From the NCBI GenBank assembly GCA_937916365.1, contig CALFSY010000173.1, positions 1 to 13,310 on the forward strand: 13,310 nucleotides of DNA, read 5' to 3'. A program made the position numbers and the translations under genes. Under the pieces are notes generated by a model. That model was not told where the DNA came from. It made no database searches and saw only the letters and a program-made list of their open reading frames with translations. Below, in pieces: positions 6,203-13,310 of the stretch. Source of the DNA: an uncultured Jannaschia sp. (GTDB lineage Bacteria; Pseudomonadota; Alphaproteobacteria; Rhodobacterales; Rhodobacteraceae). Position 1 is the stretch's first letter, and every line of letters starts with the position of its first letter.

Positions 6203-8266
6203 ATGGCCGATGATCGCGCTGATAATCCCACCAATGACCCCCTTGTCATCTTTACCCCCTCGGGCAAACGCGGGCACGTGGCCGCGGGCACATCCGTTTT
6301 GGCCGCCGCGCGTGCAATGGGCGTTGACCTTGATTCTGTGTGTGGCGGGCACGGCATTTGTTCCAAATGTCAAGTCGCACCTGCGTATGGGGATTTTCCC
6401 AAACATGGTTTAACCGTGGGGGATGCGGCCCTGTCGCCCCGCAACGCGGTTGAGGACAGGTATGATCGCGTGCGGGGCTTAAAACCGGGCCGCCGCCTGG
6501 GGTGTCAGGCAACGATCCAACATGACATTGTCATTGATGTACCCCCCGAAAGCCAAGTGCACCGGCAGGTTGTGCGCAAGGCCGCCTCGGACCGCGTGGT
6601 TGAGATGGACCCAGCCACGCGCCTGGTTATGGTGGACGTGCAAGCCCCCGATATGCACGACCCCTCGGGCGATTTGGAACGGATCAAGGCCGCCCTAAAA
6701 ACGCAATGGGGGATTGACGATGTCACCGCCCCCCTGCCCGTTTTACAAAAACTACAACCGGCCCTGCGCAAAGGGGATTGGCAGATCACCCTGGCCCTAC
6801 ACCACCCCGCGCACGAAACGACGCGCCAAATCTTGGATGTTTGGCCCGGGTTTTACGACGGCGGTCTTTACGGGCTTGCCATTGATCTGGGCTCAACCAC
6901 CATTGCCGCGCATCTGTGCGATCTTGGCGATGGGCGGGTTTTGGCCTCAACCGGGCGAATGAACCCCCAAATCCGGTTCGGCGAAGATTTGATGAGCCGC
7001 GTGTCCTACGCCATGATGAACCCTGGGGGCGCCCACGACATGACCACCGCCGTGCAAGAGGCCATCGCCGCCCTGGCCACCGACATTGCCCAAGAGGCCG
7101 GCATTGGCACACACCAGATTTACGAAGCAGTGGTTGTGTGCAATCCGGTCATGCACCATCTGTTTTTGGGGATTGATCCGGTCGAGCTGGGCCAAGCCCC
7201 CTTTGCCCTGGCCACGGCAGATAGTGTTGTGTTGAACGCCCAAGCCTTAAACCTGTCAACGCTTGCTTTGGCGGCGCAGGTGTATCTTTTGCCCTGTATC
7301 GCGGGCCATGTGGGGGCCGATGCCGCCGCTGTCGCCCTTAGCGAAGCGCCCAACACAGCAAAGGATTTGACGCTGATCGTCGATGTGGGGACAAACGCTG
7401 AAATCCTGTTGGGGGATGAAGCCGGGGTTTTGGCGTGTTCTTCCCCCACCGGCCCCGCCTTTGAAGGGGCACAAATCAGTTCGGGCCAACGCGCGGCCCC
7501 TGGGGCCATTGAGCGCGTCGAAATCGACCCCACAACCAAAGACCCAAGGTTTCGTGTAATTGGGTGTGATCTATGGTCAGATCATCCTGATTTTGCCCAA
7601 TCAATCGAAAACATCGGGATCACCGGCATTTGCGGATCGGGCATTATTGAGGCCGTCGCAGAAATGCGCATTGCGGGCCTGCTTGATGCCTCTGGATTGA
7701 TCGGTGGGCCACAGGCAACAGGCAGCGCGCGGTGCGAACCCGATGGGCGCACATTCTCTTACCTTTTACATGATGGCACCGCCACGGGCGGGCCGCGGAT
7801 TTTGGTTACACAGGCCGATATCCGTGCAATCCAACTGGCCAAATCGGCGCTATATGCAGGCGCGCGCCTATTGATGGATCGGCGCGGGGTAGATGCAGTG
7901 GATCGCGTGGTTTTGGCAGGGGCGTTTGGTGCCCACATCAGCCCCAAACACGCCATGGTGTTGGGGATGATCCCCGACGCCCCGTTGGACAATGTGACCA
8001 GCGCGGGAAATGCTGCGGGCCATGGCGCGCGCATCGCCCTGTGTAATCGGGGGGCGCGACAAAAGATCGAAAAAATCGTGCGCCAAATCGATAAGGTTGA
8101 AACCGCGATAGAACCAAAATTTCAAGAACATTTTGTCAATGCCAACGCCATTCCCCACGCAACCGACCCGTTTTTGGCATTGGCGAAAATCGTGAACCTA
8201 CCAAAGGTGGCATTTGGTGCATCGGGGGGCGCATCCGCACAGGGGCGCCGCCGTCGCCGCGCATAG
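6203..8266 (+). CDS. ASKHA-domain reductive activator of corrinoid proteins (RACE/RamA-like, N-terminal [2Fe-2S])
   Basis: A 687-residue cytoplasmic metallo-ATPase that uses ATP and low-potential electrons to bring inactive Co(II) corrinoid proteins back to Co(I). The N-terminal plant-type [2Fe-2S] ferredoxin domain has ligands C47, C53, C56 (C-x5-C-x2-C) and C101. A linker domain covers about 110-220. The ASKHA part has phosphate loops AIDLGSTTIAAHL (226-238) and VDVGTNAE (393-400), GICGSGIIE (475-483) and an adenosine-type motif VVLAGAFGAHIS (569-580). The late segment, around ETAIEPKFQEHFVNA (633-647), is typical of the family. Unlike methanogen RamA, which has a C-terminal [4Fe-4S] ferredoxin, this is the bacterial layout. 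The protein ends in GRRRRRA (681-687), shared with the methyltransferase upstream. There is no clear Shine-Dalgarno before the ATG. No corrinoid protein is encoded nearby, so its client must be elsewhere. Confidence 0.92.
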   Translation: MADDRADNPTNDPLVIFTPSGKRGHVAAGTSVLAAARAMGVDLDSVCGGHGICSKCQVAPAYGDFPKHGLTVGDAALSPRNAVEDRYDRVRGLKPGRRLGCQATIQHDIVIDVPPESQVHRQVVRKAASDRVVEMDPATRLVMVDVQAPDMHDPSGDLERIKAALKTQWGIDDVTAPLPVLQKLQPALRKGDWQITLALHHPAHETTRQILDVWPGFYDGGLYGLAIDLGSTTIAAHLCDLGDGRVLASTGRMNPQIRFGEDLMSRVSYAMMNPGGAHDMTTAVQEAIAALATDIAQEAGIGTHQIYEAVVVCNPVMHHLFLGIDPVELGQAPFALATADSVVLNAQALNLSTLALAAQVYLLPCIAGHVGADAAAVALSEAPNTAKDLTLIVDVGTNAEILLGDEAGVLACSSPTGPAFEGAQISSGQRAAPGAIERVEIDPTTKDPRFRVIGCDLWSDHPDFAQSIENIGITGICGSGIIEAVAEMRIAGLLDASGLIGGPQATGSARCEPDGRTFSYLLHDGTATGGPRILVTQADIRAIQLAKSALYAGARLLMDRRGVDAVDRVVLAGAFGAHISPKHAMVLGMIPDAPLDNVTSAGNAAGHGARIALCNRGARQKIEKIVRQIDKVETAIEPKFQEHFVNANAIPHATDPFLALAKIVNLPKVAFGASGGASAQGRRRRRA

Positions 8267-8325
8267 CGAGCGTTACCGCAAAAAGCAGTCGAACACCCCC
8301 ATAATCCGGCCCGTCAATATGCCGA

Positions 8326-10098
8326 TCATTCCGCCCACGCGGCATCTTCTAGCCGTAATTGCACCTGCTGACGACCATTCCAATGGTTGATCTCAACCCG
8401 CCCTGCAACGTGCAGGGCGCGGCCAATGTTTGCTTCTAACAGTGCATCGAGCCCCTTTTGCACGGCATCAAAACAAATGGCGTCGACACACACCGGACCG
8501 TCGCGCAAACTGATCTTCAAATGGCCCGTTCCTACGGGGCGCGCGTGCACCACGCGCATGGCGGGGATTGCAAAGCGCGGCGCAGGGGCCGCAGCCCCGA
8601 AAGGGCCTGCATTTTCTAATTGTGCAATAAGGTCAGGCGTCAATGCTGTGGGCATTAACACCCCATCCAGGCGCAAATCATGTGCCACCGATTCACCTGC
8701 ACCGTGGCGTTCTAAAATGTCTGATAATCGGGCCATGGCGGCATTCAGTTGATTGCGGCGCAACGATAACCCCGCCGCCATCGCGTGCCCGCCGCCCTTT
8801 TCAATCAATCCTTCTGCGGCCAAACGTTGCACAGCCGCGCCCAGGTCAATACCCGCAACCGACCGGCCCGATCCTTTGCCAATATCACCGTCAAACCCGA
8901 TCACCACAGCCGGCCGATGCGCGGTTTCTTTCAAACGACTGGCCACAATCCCCACAACCCCGGGGTGCCAGCCCTCACCCGCCGCCCAAACCAATGGTGT
9001 ATCCAGCCCGCGCGTTTGGGCTTGTGCCAATGCCTCGTCACGCACCTGTGCTTCAATGGTGCGGCGATCTTGGTTTAGGCTGTCTAATCGTTTGGCCAAA
9101 ACTTCGGCCTCTGCCATGTCAAGGGTGGACAGCAGCCGCGCGCCCAAATCCGCCGCACCGATGCGTCCGCCTGCGTTGATCCGAGGCCCAAAAACATAGC
9201 CCAGATGATAACTATCCGGCGCACGATTAAGCCGGGCCACATCGCTAAGCGCCACAAGACCGGGCCGCACGCGACGGGCCATAACCTTCAACCCTTGGCG
9301 CACGAATGCCCGGTTGACCCCAATCAAGGGGGCCACATCGGCCACTGTTGCCAAGGCCACCAGATCCAGCATCGCCATCAAATCGGCACCGGATTGACCG
9401 CGGGTGCGTAAACGACGGTTGAGTTCCACCATCAACAAAAACACCACCCCCGCCGCGCATAGATGACCTAAGGCGCCGGTTTCATCTTGCCGGTTTGGGT
9501 TCACGACAGCGATGCAATCGGGCAATGTAGGCAGTGCCAAATGATGGTCCAACACCACCACATCGGCCCCTTTGGCGGCGGCGATGGGATCGTGGCTTAA
9601 GGTGCCACAATCAACACAGATAATTAGATCATGGGTTTCGGCCAATGCCGCCATGGCAGGTGCATTGGGGCCATACCCTTCGTCGATACGATCAGGCACG
9701 TAAAGCGTGGCCGTCTGCCCCATCTGCCGCAACCAATCGACCAAAAGCGCGGCAGAGGCACCCCCATCCACATCATAATCGGCAAAAATCGCAATACGTT
9801 GCCCATGGGCAAGGGCGGCTAAAATCCGCTCAGCCGCTGGATCCATGTCGCGCAGGACCATTGGGTCAGGCAATAAATCACGTAAGGATGGCGAAAGATA
9901 TGCCGCCGCCATGGCCGGTTCCACGCCTTGTCGCGCCAACACGTGCGCCACCAGCGGCGATGAGACGTGCGTCTGCTGCATCAAAGCGTGGGCAAGGCGC
10001 GCCTCAGTGGCGCCAAGACCAACCCAGCGGCGACCGGTAAGCGAATGTTCAACCCCCAACATGGCGTCGGGGACAACAATATGATGTGGTGCATTCAT
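8326..10098 (-). CDS. recJ: Single-stranded-DNA-specific 5'-3' exonuclease RecJ
   Basis: A 590-residue DHH-superfamily nuclease that degrades single-stranded DNA 5' to 3' with Mn2+/Mg2+ in RecF-pathway recombination, mismatch repair and base-excision repair. Motifs in order: DYDVDG (107-112), VDCGT (162-166), the DHH triad at 184-186, GHLCAAGV (211-218), ALATVADVAPL (249-259), GPRINAGGR (304-312), GWHPGVVGIVASRL (376-389) and the DHHA1 motif GKGSGRS...KGGGHAMAAG (408-443). The last ~120 residues match the C-terminal OB-like domain. Length is close to that of E. coli RecJ. It is the last gene of hom-glpX-recJ, 31 bases after glpX. No good Shine-Dalgarno precedes this ATG; M13 is an alternative start, with LGVEHSLTGRRW right after it looking like the conserved beginning. 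Confidence 0.96.
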   Translation of the reverse strand: MNAPHHIVVPDAMLGVEHSLTGRRWVGLGATEARLAHALMQQTHVSSPLVAHVLARQGVEPAMAAAYLSPSLRDLLPDPMVLRDMDPAAERILAALAHGQRIAIFADYDVDGGASAALLVDWLRQMGQTATLYVPDRIDEGYGPNAPAMAALAETHDLIICVDCGTLSHDPIAAAKGADVVVLDHHLALPTLPDCIAVVNPNRQDETGALGHLCAAGVVFLLMVELNRRLRTRGQSGADLMAMLDLVALATVADVAPLIGVNRAFVRQGLKVMARRVRPGLVALSDVARLNRAPDSYHLGYVFGPRINAGGRIGAADLGARLLSTLDMAEAEVLAKRLDSLNQDRRTIEAQVRDEALAQAQTRGLDTPLVWAAGEGWHPGVVGIVASRLKETAHRPAVVIGFDGDIGKGSGRSVAGIDLGAAVQRLAAEGLIEKGGGHAMAAGLSLRRNQLNAAMARLSDILERHGAGESVAHDLRLDGVLMPTALTPDLIAQLENAGPFGAAAPAPRFAIPAMRVVHARPVGTGHLKISLRDGPVCVDAICFDAVQKGLDALLEANIGRALHVAGRVEINHWNGRQQVQLRLEDAAWAE

Positions 10099-10129
10099 GT
10101 CATCAGTCTACAGACAGATGCGCGCCGTG

Positions 10130-11101
10130 TCACCCCTCGCGCACAGGATTACGATACGTAATCCGCCGCACTGATCCCGTTTTCGACCGCATCAATATTG
10201 TTTCGGCCGTCAGATACCCAACCTCGCGCTTGATCCCGGGCAAGATCGAGCCATCGGTTACGCCTGTTGCGGCAAAAATCACATCCTGCATGACCATATC
10301 ATCACGGGTGTATATGCGTGATAAATCGGTAATATCGGCCTTTTCTGCCCGCGCTTTTTCATCGTCATTGCGAAACAAAAGCCTACCAAACATTTGCCCA
10401 CCCATACATTTTAACGCCGCAGCGGCCAACACGCCCTCGGGCGCGCCACCTGCGCCCATATACATATCTATGCCGGTTTTTTCCGCCTCGGCGGTATGGA
10501 TCACACCCGCCACATCGCCATCGGGGATCAACCGAATCGCACATCCCGTCTGGCGCAGTTCGGTAACCATTGCGGCATGGCGCGGGCGTTCTAAAACGCA
10601 AACTGTGATGTCGTCCGCCGAACATCCTTTGGCCGTGGCCAGGGCATCAACACGCGCGGCAACAGGCATATCAAGCGCGACAACCCCATCGGGGTATCCA
10701 GGACCAATGGCCAATTTATCCATATAGACATCCGGTGCATGTAACATTGATCCACGCGGCCCCATGGCAATTACAGTTAACGCATTTGGCATATCCTTAG
10801 CGGTCAGCGTCGTGCCCTCTAACGGATCAAGTGCAATATCCACCTCTGGGCCGTGACCGGTGCCCACCTGTTCCCCAATGTATAACATGGGGGCTTCGTC
10901 CCGTTCACCTTCGCCGATGACCACAACACCGCGGATGTCGAGGCTATTTAGCTGCGCGCGCATGGCATTCACGGCGGCCTGATCGGCGGCTTTTTCATCG
11001 CCGCGCCCGATCAGTTTGGCCGAGGCCATGGCGGCGGCCTCGCTCACCCGGGCCAGGCCAAGGGATAGCATACGATCGTTAAAATCGGTGGACTGTGGCA
11101 T
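10130..11101 (-). CDS. glpX: Class II fructose-1,6-bisphosphatase GlpX
   Basis: A 323-residue cytoplasmic metal-dependent phosphatase that turns fructose-1,6-bisphosphate into fructose-6-phosphate, the irreversible step of gluconeogenesis; in some relatives it also acts on sedoheptulose-1,7-bisphosphate. Motifs: IGRGDEKAAD (31-40), VVIGEGERDEAP (60-71), the metal/phosphate motif DPLEGTT (92-98), GAGGAPEGV (217-224) and ATGVTDG (279-285 region). The start at 11101 is chosen because AAAGG stands eight bases upstream and the protein then begins right at the conserved FNDRMLSLGLARV. A longer frame from 11152 would overlap hom by 35 bases and lacks support. It lies 16 bases after hom, probably cotranscribed. 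Pairing with homoserine dehydrogenase has no obvious metabolic logic but is common in Rhodobacterales as I recall. Confidence 0.95.
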   Translation of the reverse strand: MPQSTDFNDRMLSLGLARVSEAAAMASAKLIGRGDEKAADQAAVNAMRAQLNSLDIRGVVVIGEGERDEAPMLYIGEQVGTGHGPEVDIALDPLEGTTLTAKDMPNALTVIAMGPRGSMLHAPDVYMDKLAIGPGYPDGVVALDMPVAARVDALATAKGCSADDITVCVLERPRHAAMVTELRQTGCAIRLIPDGDVAGVIHTAEAEKTGIDMYMGAGGAPEGVLAAAALKCMGGQMFGRLLFRNDDEKARAEKADITDLSRIYTRDDMVMQDVIFAATGVTDGSILPGIKREVGYLTAETILMRSKTGSVRRITYRNPVREG

Positions 11102-11117
11102 GGATAAAACCTTTCCG

Positions 11118-12407
11118 TCAAACATCCTCAATACGTAATGCCACGGGGGCACCGGTTAAAACACCCGTTTTGGGTAACACGGCCAGCGCGGTGGTTAGCG
11201 CGTCGTGCGCGGCCTTGTGGGTGACAAACAACACCGGTGCGTGATCCGCGCCCTGGTGATCGTATTGGCGCATCCGGTCGATCGAAATGCCCGCATCGCC
11301 CAGAACGGCGGCGATTTTGGCCAAAGCACCGGGTTTATCCGTCAACCCCATCCGCAAATAATACCGCGCCGGTGATGCAGCCGTGGCGGGGGGGGCAATT
11401 TGCAACATGGTTGCCGGAATACCAAAGGTCGGCACACGAATACCGCGGGCGATGTCGCAAACATCGGATAAAACCGCGCTGGCCGTGGGCCCCGCACCCG
11501 CACCCGCGCCGCGTAGCACGATCTGGCCAACATTATTGCCCTGTAAAACAATCATGTTTGTGCCGCCATCCAACTGTCCCAAGGGGGAGGTTGCGGGCAC
11601 CAAACAAGGCGACATGCGTTGTTCCAACCCGCGCCCGTTCATTTGTGCAACACCCAACAATTTGATCTTATACCCCATGTCACCGGCGCGGCGAATATCT
11701 TCGATTGTGATGGATTCGATCCCTTCCAGGGCAACGGCACCGAAATTCACCTGTGTGCCATAGGCGATTGCGGCCAATAGGGTTAATTTATGCGCCGCAT
11801 CAATCCCCCCAACGTCGAGTTTTGGATCAGCCTCTAAATACCCCAACGCATCAGCTTCTTCAAACGCTTGGGTATAGGTTAGGTCCGCGTTTTCCATGCG
11901 GGTTAAGATATAGTTGCAGGTGCCGTTCATTACACCCATGACGCGATCAATGGTGTTGCCCGCCAACCCTTCGGTCAATGTTTTGATGATTGGGATACCG
12001 CCTGCGACCGCAGCTTCAAACCGCAACACGCGGCCCCTGTCCTCGGCCGCTTGGGCCAACGTATGACCATGCACCGCAAGCATTGCCTTATTTGCGGTTA
12101 CCACATCCTTGCCTGCGGCAATAGCGGCCCGAACGGCGGCGACAGCAGGGCCGTCGACGCCCCCCACCAATTCAACAAAAATATCCACATCGTCCCGCAC
12201 GGCAAGGGCAGTTGGGTCGTCTTCCCACCCATAAGTGTCAACCGAAACGCCACGATCTTTGGTGCGATCACGGGCGGAAACGGCGGCGATGGTGATGGGG
12301 CGACCACAGCGTGTGGCCAACAAATCTGACTGCCGCTGTATGATTTTCACAACCCCTACACCCACTGTGCCAAGCCCGGCAATCCCAAGACGCAAAGGGG
12401 TGGTCAT
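11118..12407 (-). CDS. hom: Homoserine dehydrogenase (monofunctional, with ACT domain)
   Basis: A 429-residue cytoplasmic NAD(P)-dependent enzyme that reduces aspartate semialdehyde to homoserine, the branch point to threonine, isoleucine and methionine. The Rossmann nucleotide loop is GIAGLGTVGVGVV (8-20). VTANKAML (103-110) carries catalytic K107. EAAVAGGIPIIKTL (131-144), NGTCNYILTRM (161-171) and GIDAAHKL (201-208, D203 and K207) line the active site. The C-terminal ACT domain (about 350-425, starting near YYLRMGLTDKPGALAKI) probably mediates feedback inhibition by threonine or a related amino acid. There is no fused aspartokinase. GGAG seven bases upstream supports the ATG. It is first of hom-glpX-recJ. 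The 76-base leader before it contains an inverted repeat (separate entry). Its product also feeds methionine synthesis, the possible function of the rightward operon. Confidence 0.96.
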   Translation of the reverse strand: MTTPLRLGIAGLGTVGVGVVKIIQRQSDLLATRCGRPITIAAVSARDRTKDRGVSVDTYGWEDDPTALAVRDDVDIFVELVGGVDGPAVAAVRAAIAAGKDVVTANKAMLAVHGHTLAQAAEDRGRVLRFEAAVAGGIPIIKTLTEGLAGNTIDRVMGVMNGTCNYILTRMENADLTYTQAFEEADALGYLEADPKLDVGGIDAAHKLTLLAAIAYGTQVNFGAVALEGIESITIEDIRRAGDMGYKIKLLGVAQMNGRGLEQRMSPCLVPATSPLGQLDGGTNMIVLQGNNVGQIVLRGAGAGAGPTASAVLSDVCDIARGIRVPTFGIPATMLQIAPPATAASPARYYLRMGLTDKPGALAKIAAVLGDAGISIDRMRQYDHQGADHAPVLFVTHKAAHDALTTALAVLPKTGVLTGAPVALRIEDV

Positions 12408-12440
12408 GGCAGATCTCCAACAAAGGGGTACGTTGATGTC

Positions 12441-12471
12441 GGCGCCGTGTTAAACGTTTCGCCACCGCGCC
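12441..12471 (-). repeat. Stem-loop in the hom leader
   Basis: GGCGCCGTG (12441-12449) and CACCGCGCC (12463-12471) pair over nine positions with one mismatch, around a 13-base loop. It lies between the lipoprotein gene and hom, ending 34 bases before the hom ATG on the minus strand. No T-run follows, so it is not a classic terminator; it could be a leader structure or a processing site. I do not recognise a known riboswitch. Confidence 0.35.
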
Positions 12472-12483
12472 GCAATGTGGGGG

Positions 12484-12774
12484 TTAAAGGTTTTGTTGGC
12501 GCAGCGTGTCTGAACGGCGTTCTAAGTTTTCGCGTCGGGTTTGCAATGCGGCCCCATCATCGGCGGCGGATCGGGGCAATATGGCATCGGCCCGCATCAA
12601 CAGATCGTCCATCGGGGCAAGCGTCGGAAAATCCGCCGTGCGCAGGGTAACGGCATCTGCCCCATCATCTAAGTTAGGCCACGGTGCCCCACACGCAGAA
12701 ACAATCAGGCACAAATAAAACACAAACCACCGTGCGGGATTGGCCCCGCGCCAACATACACCGCGCCCCATCAT
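12484..12774 (-). CDS. Small predicted lipoprotein
   Basis: A 96-residue protein of unknown function. Residues 16-27 (WFVFYLCLIVSA) form a signal-peptide core followed by a lipobox VSAC, so C28 is probably lipidated and the mature protein of about 69 residues is membrane-anchored. PWPNLDD follows the cysteine. The end (about 72-96, rich in Arg, Glu, Gln and Leu) may form a helix or short coiled coil. The start is set by the ATG at 12774, whose ATGA overlaps the TGA stop of the desaturase, indicating translational coupling. A longer frame to 12882 runs inside the desaturase and places 36 unlikely residues before the signal peptide. A second ATG follows directly. I recall similar short lipoproteins beside hom in Rhodobacterales but know no function. 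Confidence 0.72.
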   Translation of the reverse strand: MMGRGVCWRGANPARWFVFYLCLIVSACGAPWPNLDDGADAVTLRTADFPTLAPMDDLLMRADAILPRSAADDGAALQTRRENLERRSDTLRQQNL

Positions 12775-13310
12775 GCACCGCTTGGAACATTCATCTGCTG
12801 AACCGCCTTTGGAAAGGGCACTAGGCGGCCTTGGCGTTCGTCCCACAATTTTAACGTGAACGATCGCAATGCCTCGGCCCAACCAATGGTTTGCACCTCA
12901 TACTTTTTGCGTAAGGCATTATGGCATTTTCGTAACCGGTAGCTTGGGATATTTGCATTGAAATGATGGATGTCATGATAGGCGATATTGCCTGTTCCCA
13001 AATCCCACCACCATCCAAGGTCAAGCGCCGAGGATCCCTGCAATGCCGCACGCGCGGGGTTTAACGCAGGTTTACGATCCCACCACGTGTCTTCGAAATT
13101 GTGTTGCAGATACACCAGAAACACCCCGATACATCCGGCAACAAACACTGTTGCAGCATAAATGATAAGACCCGGACCACCGGCCAAATACCAAATCATA
13201 AAAACCCATGCCGCAATGCCCACGTTGTGCGCCAACACGGCAAATGGCGCGATCCGCCCGGCGTTTTTGGGCCACCGATAGGCCAGCACATAGGTAAATA
13301 TCCCGCCCAC
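12771..13310 (-). CDS. Fatty acid desaturase (membrane, di-iron), 5' part beyond the window
   Basis: The C-terminal 179 residues of an integral membrane desaturase; the reading frame stays open through the right edge, so the true start lies outside. Two hydrophobic stretches (about 22-43 and 47-68 of the visible part) look like the second membrane hairpin. Histidine boxes are YLQHNFEDTWWD (67-78, the QHxFE type) and AYHDIHHFNANIPSYRL (110-126, an HxxHH box followed by the N-x-x-IPSY signature of DesA/omega-type acyl-lipid desaturases). The first histidine box must be upstream of the window. The enzyme would add a double bond to a membrane lipid acyl chain using O2 and an electron donor. Regiospecificity cannot be read from this part. 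Its stop overlaps the lipoprotein start by ATGA. Confidence 0.88.
   Translation of the reverse strand: MGGIFTYVLAYRWPKNAGRIAPFAVLAHNVGIAAWVFMIWYLAGGPGLIIYAATVFVAGCIGVFLVYLQHNFEDTWWDRKPALNPARAALQGSSALDLGWWWDLGTGNIAYHDIHHFNANIPSYRLRKCHNALRKKYEVQTIGWAEALRSFTLKLWDERQGRLVPFPKAVQQMNVPSGA

Noticed and set aside
8267..8325. Terminator between the convergent reactivator and recJ genes
   Set aside because: Only four-base-pair stems without T-runs are visible in this gap.
11102..11152. N-terminal extension of GlpX by 17 residues
   Set aside because: It would overlap hom, and a good ribosome site plus the conserved protein start favour 11101.
12775..12882. N-terminal extension of the lipoprotein by 36 residues
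   Set aside because: It is an out-of-frame reading of the desaturase end and would put charged residues ahead of the lipoprotein signal peptide.

Overview
The window looks like chromosomal core DNA of a marine alphaproteobacterium of the order Rhodobacterales (Roseobacter-like). The grounds are the GC-rich coding sequence, the hom-glpX-recJ order, a 'Virulence_fact' family protein next to a divergent MetF and a corrinoid methyltransferase, and the general flavour of the proteins. This is an inference from protein content; no rRNA or other marker is present. I see no tRNA, CRISPR, insertion sequence or phage gene, and no gene-free stretch longer than 300 bases.

Layout. (1) 1-1497: a leftward promoter pointing out of the window, then a leftward AMIN/Amidase_3 cell-wall amidase divergent from a rightward secreted DsbA-like oxidoreductase. 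(2) 2305-3471: a leftward Ppx/GppA phosphatase, apparently preceded by a well-placed promoter and a 15-residue leader peptide. (3) 3690-8266: four rightward genes for corrinoid/folate one-carbon chemistry: a small 'virulence factor' family protein, a divergent methylenetetrahydrofolate reductase, a pterin-binding methyltetrahydrofolate:corrinoid methyltransferase, and a [2Fe-2S]/ASKHA reactivator of corrinoid enzymes. (4) 8326-12407: the leftward operon hom-glpX-recJ. (5) 12484-13310: a leftward fatty acid desaturase (cut by the window edge) whose stop overlaps the start of a small lipoprotein.

How region 3 works, by inference: the reductase makes 5-methyl-tetrahydrofolate, the methyltransferase moves its methyl group to a corrinoid protein encoded elsewhere, and the ASKHA protein reduces that corrinoid when it is oxidised to the inactive Co(II) state. 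This fits the split methionine synthase that I recall being reported for Rhodobacteraceae; a catabolic methyl-transfer pathway (MttB type) is the alternative. No homocysteine-binding or B12-binding domain is encoded in the window.

The most unusual signal is that the methyltransferase and the reactivator, which are unrelated proteins, both end in a Gly-rich linker followed by the same basic tail, GRRRRRA. Other points worth a look are the leader peptide and promoter-overlapping palindrome before ppx, the paired direct repeats before the reactivator gene, and a stem-loop in the hom leader.
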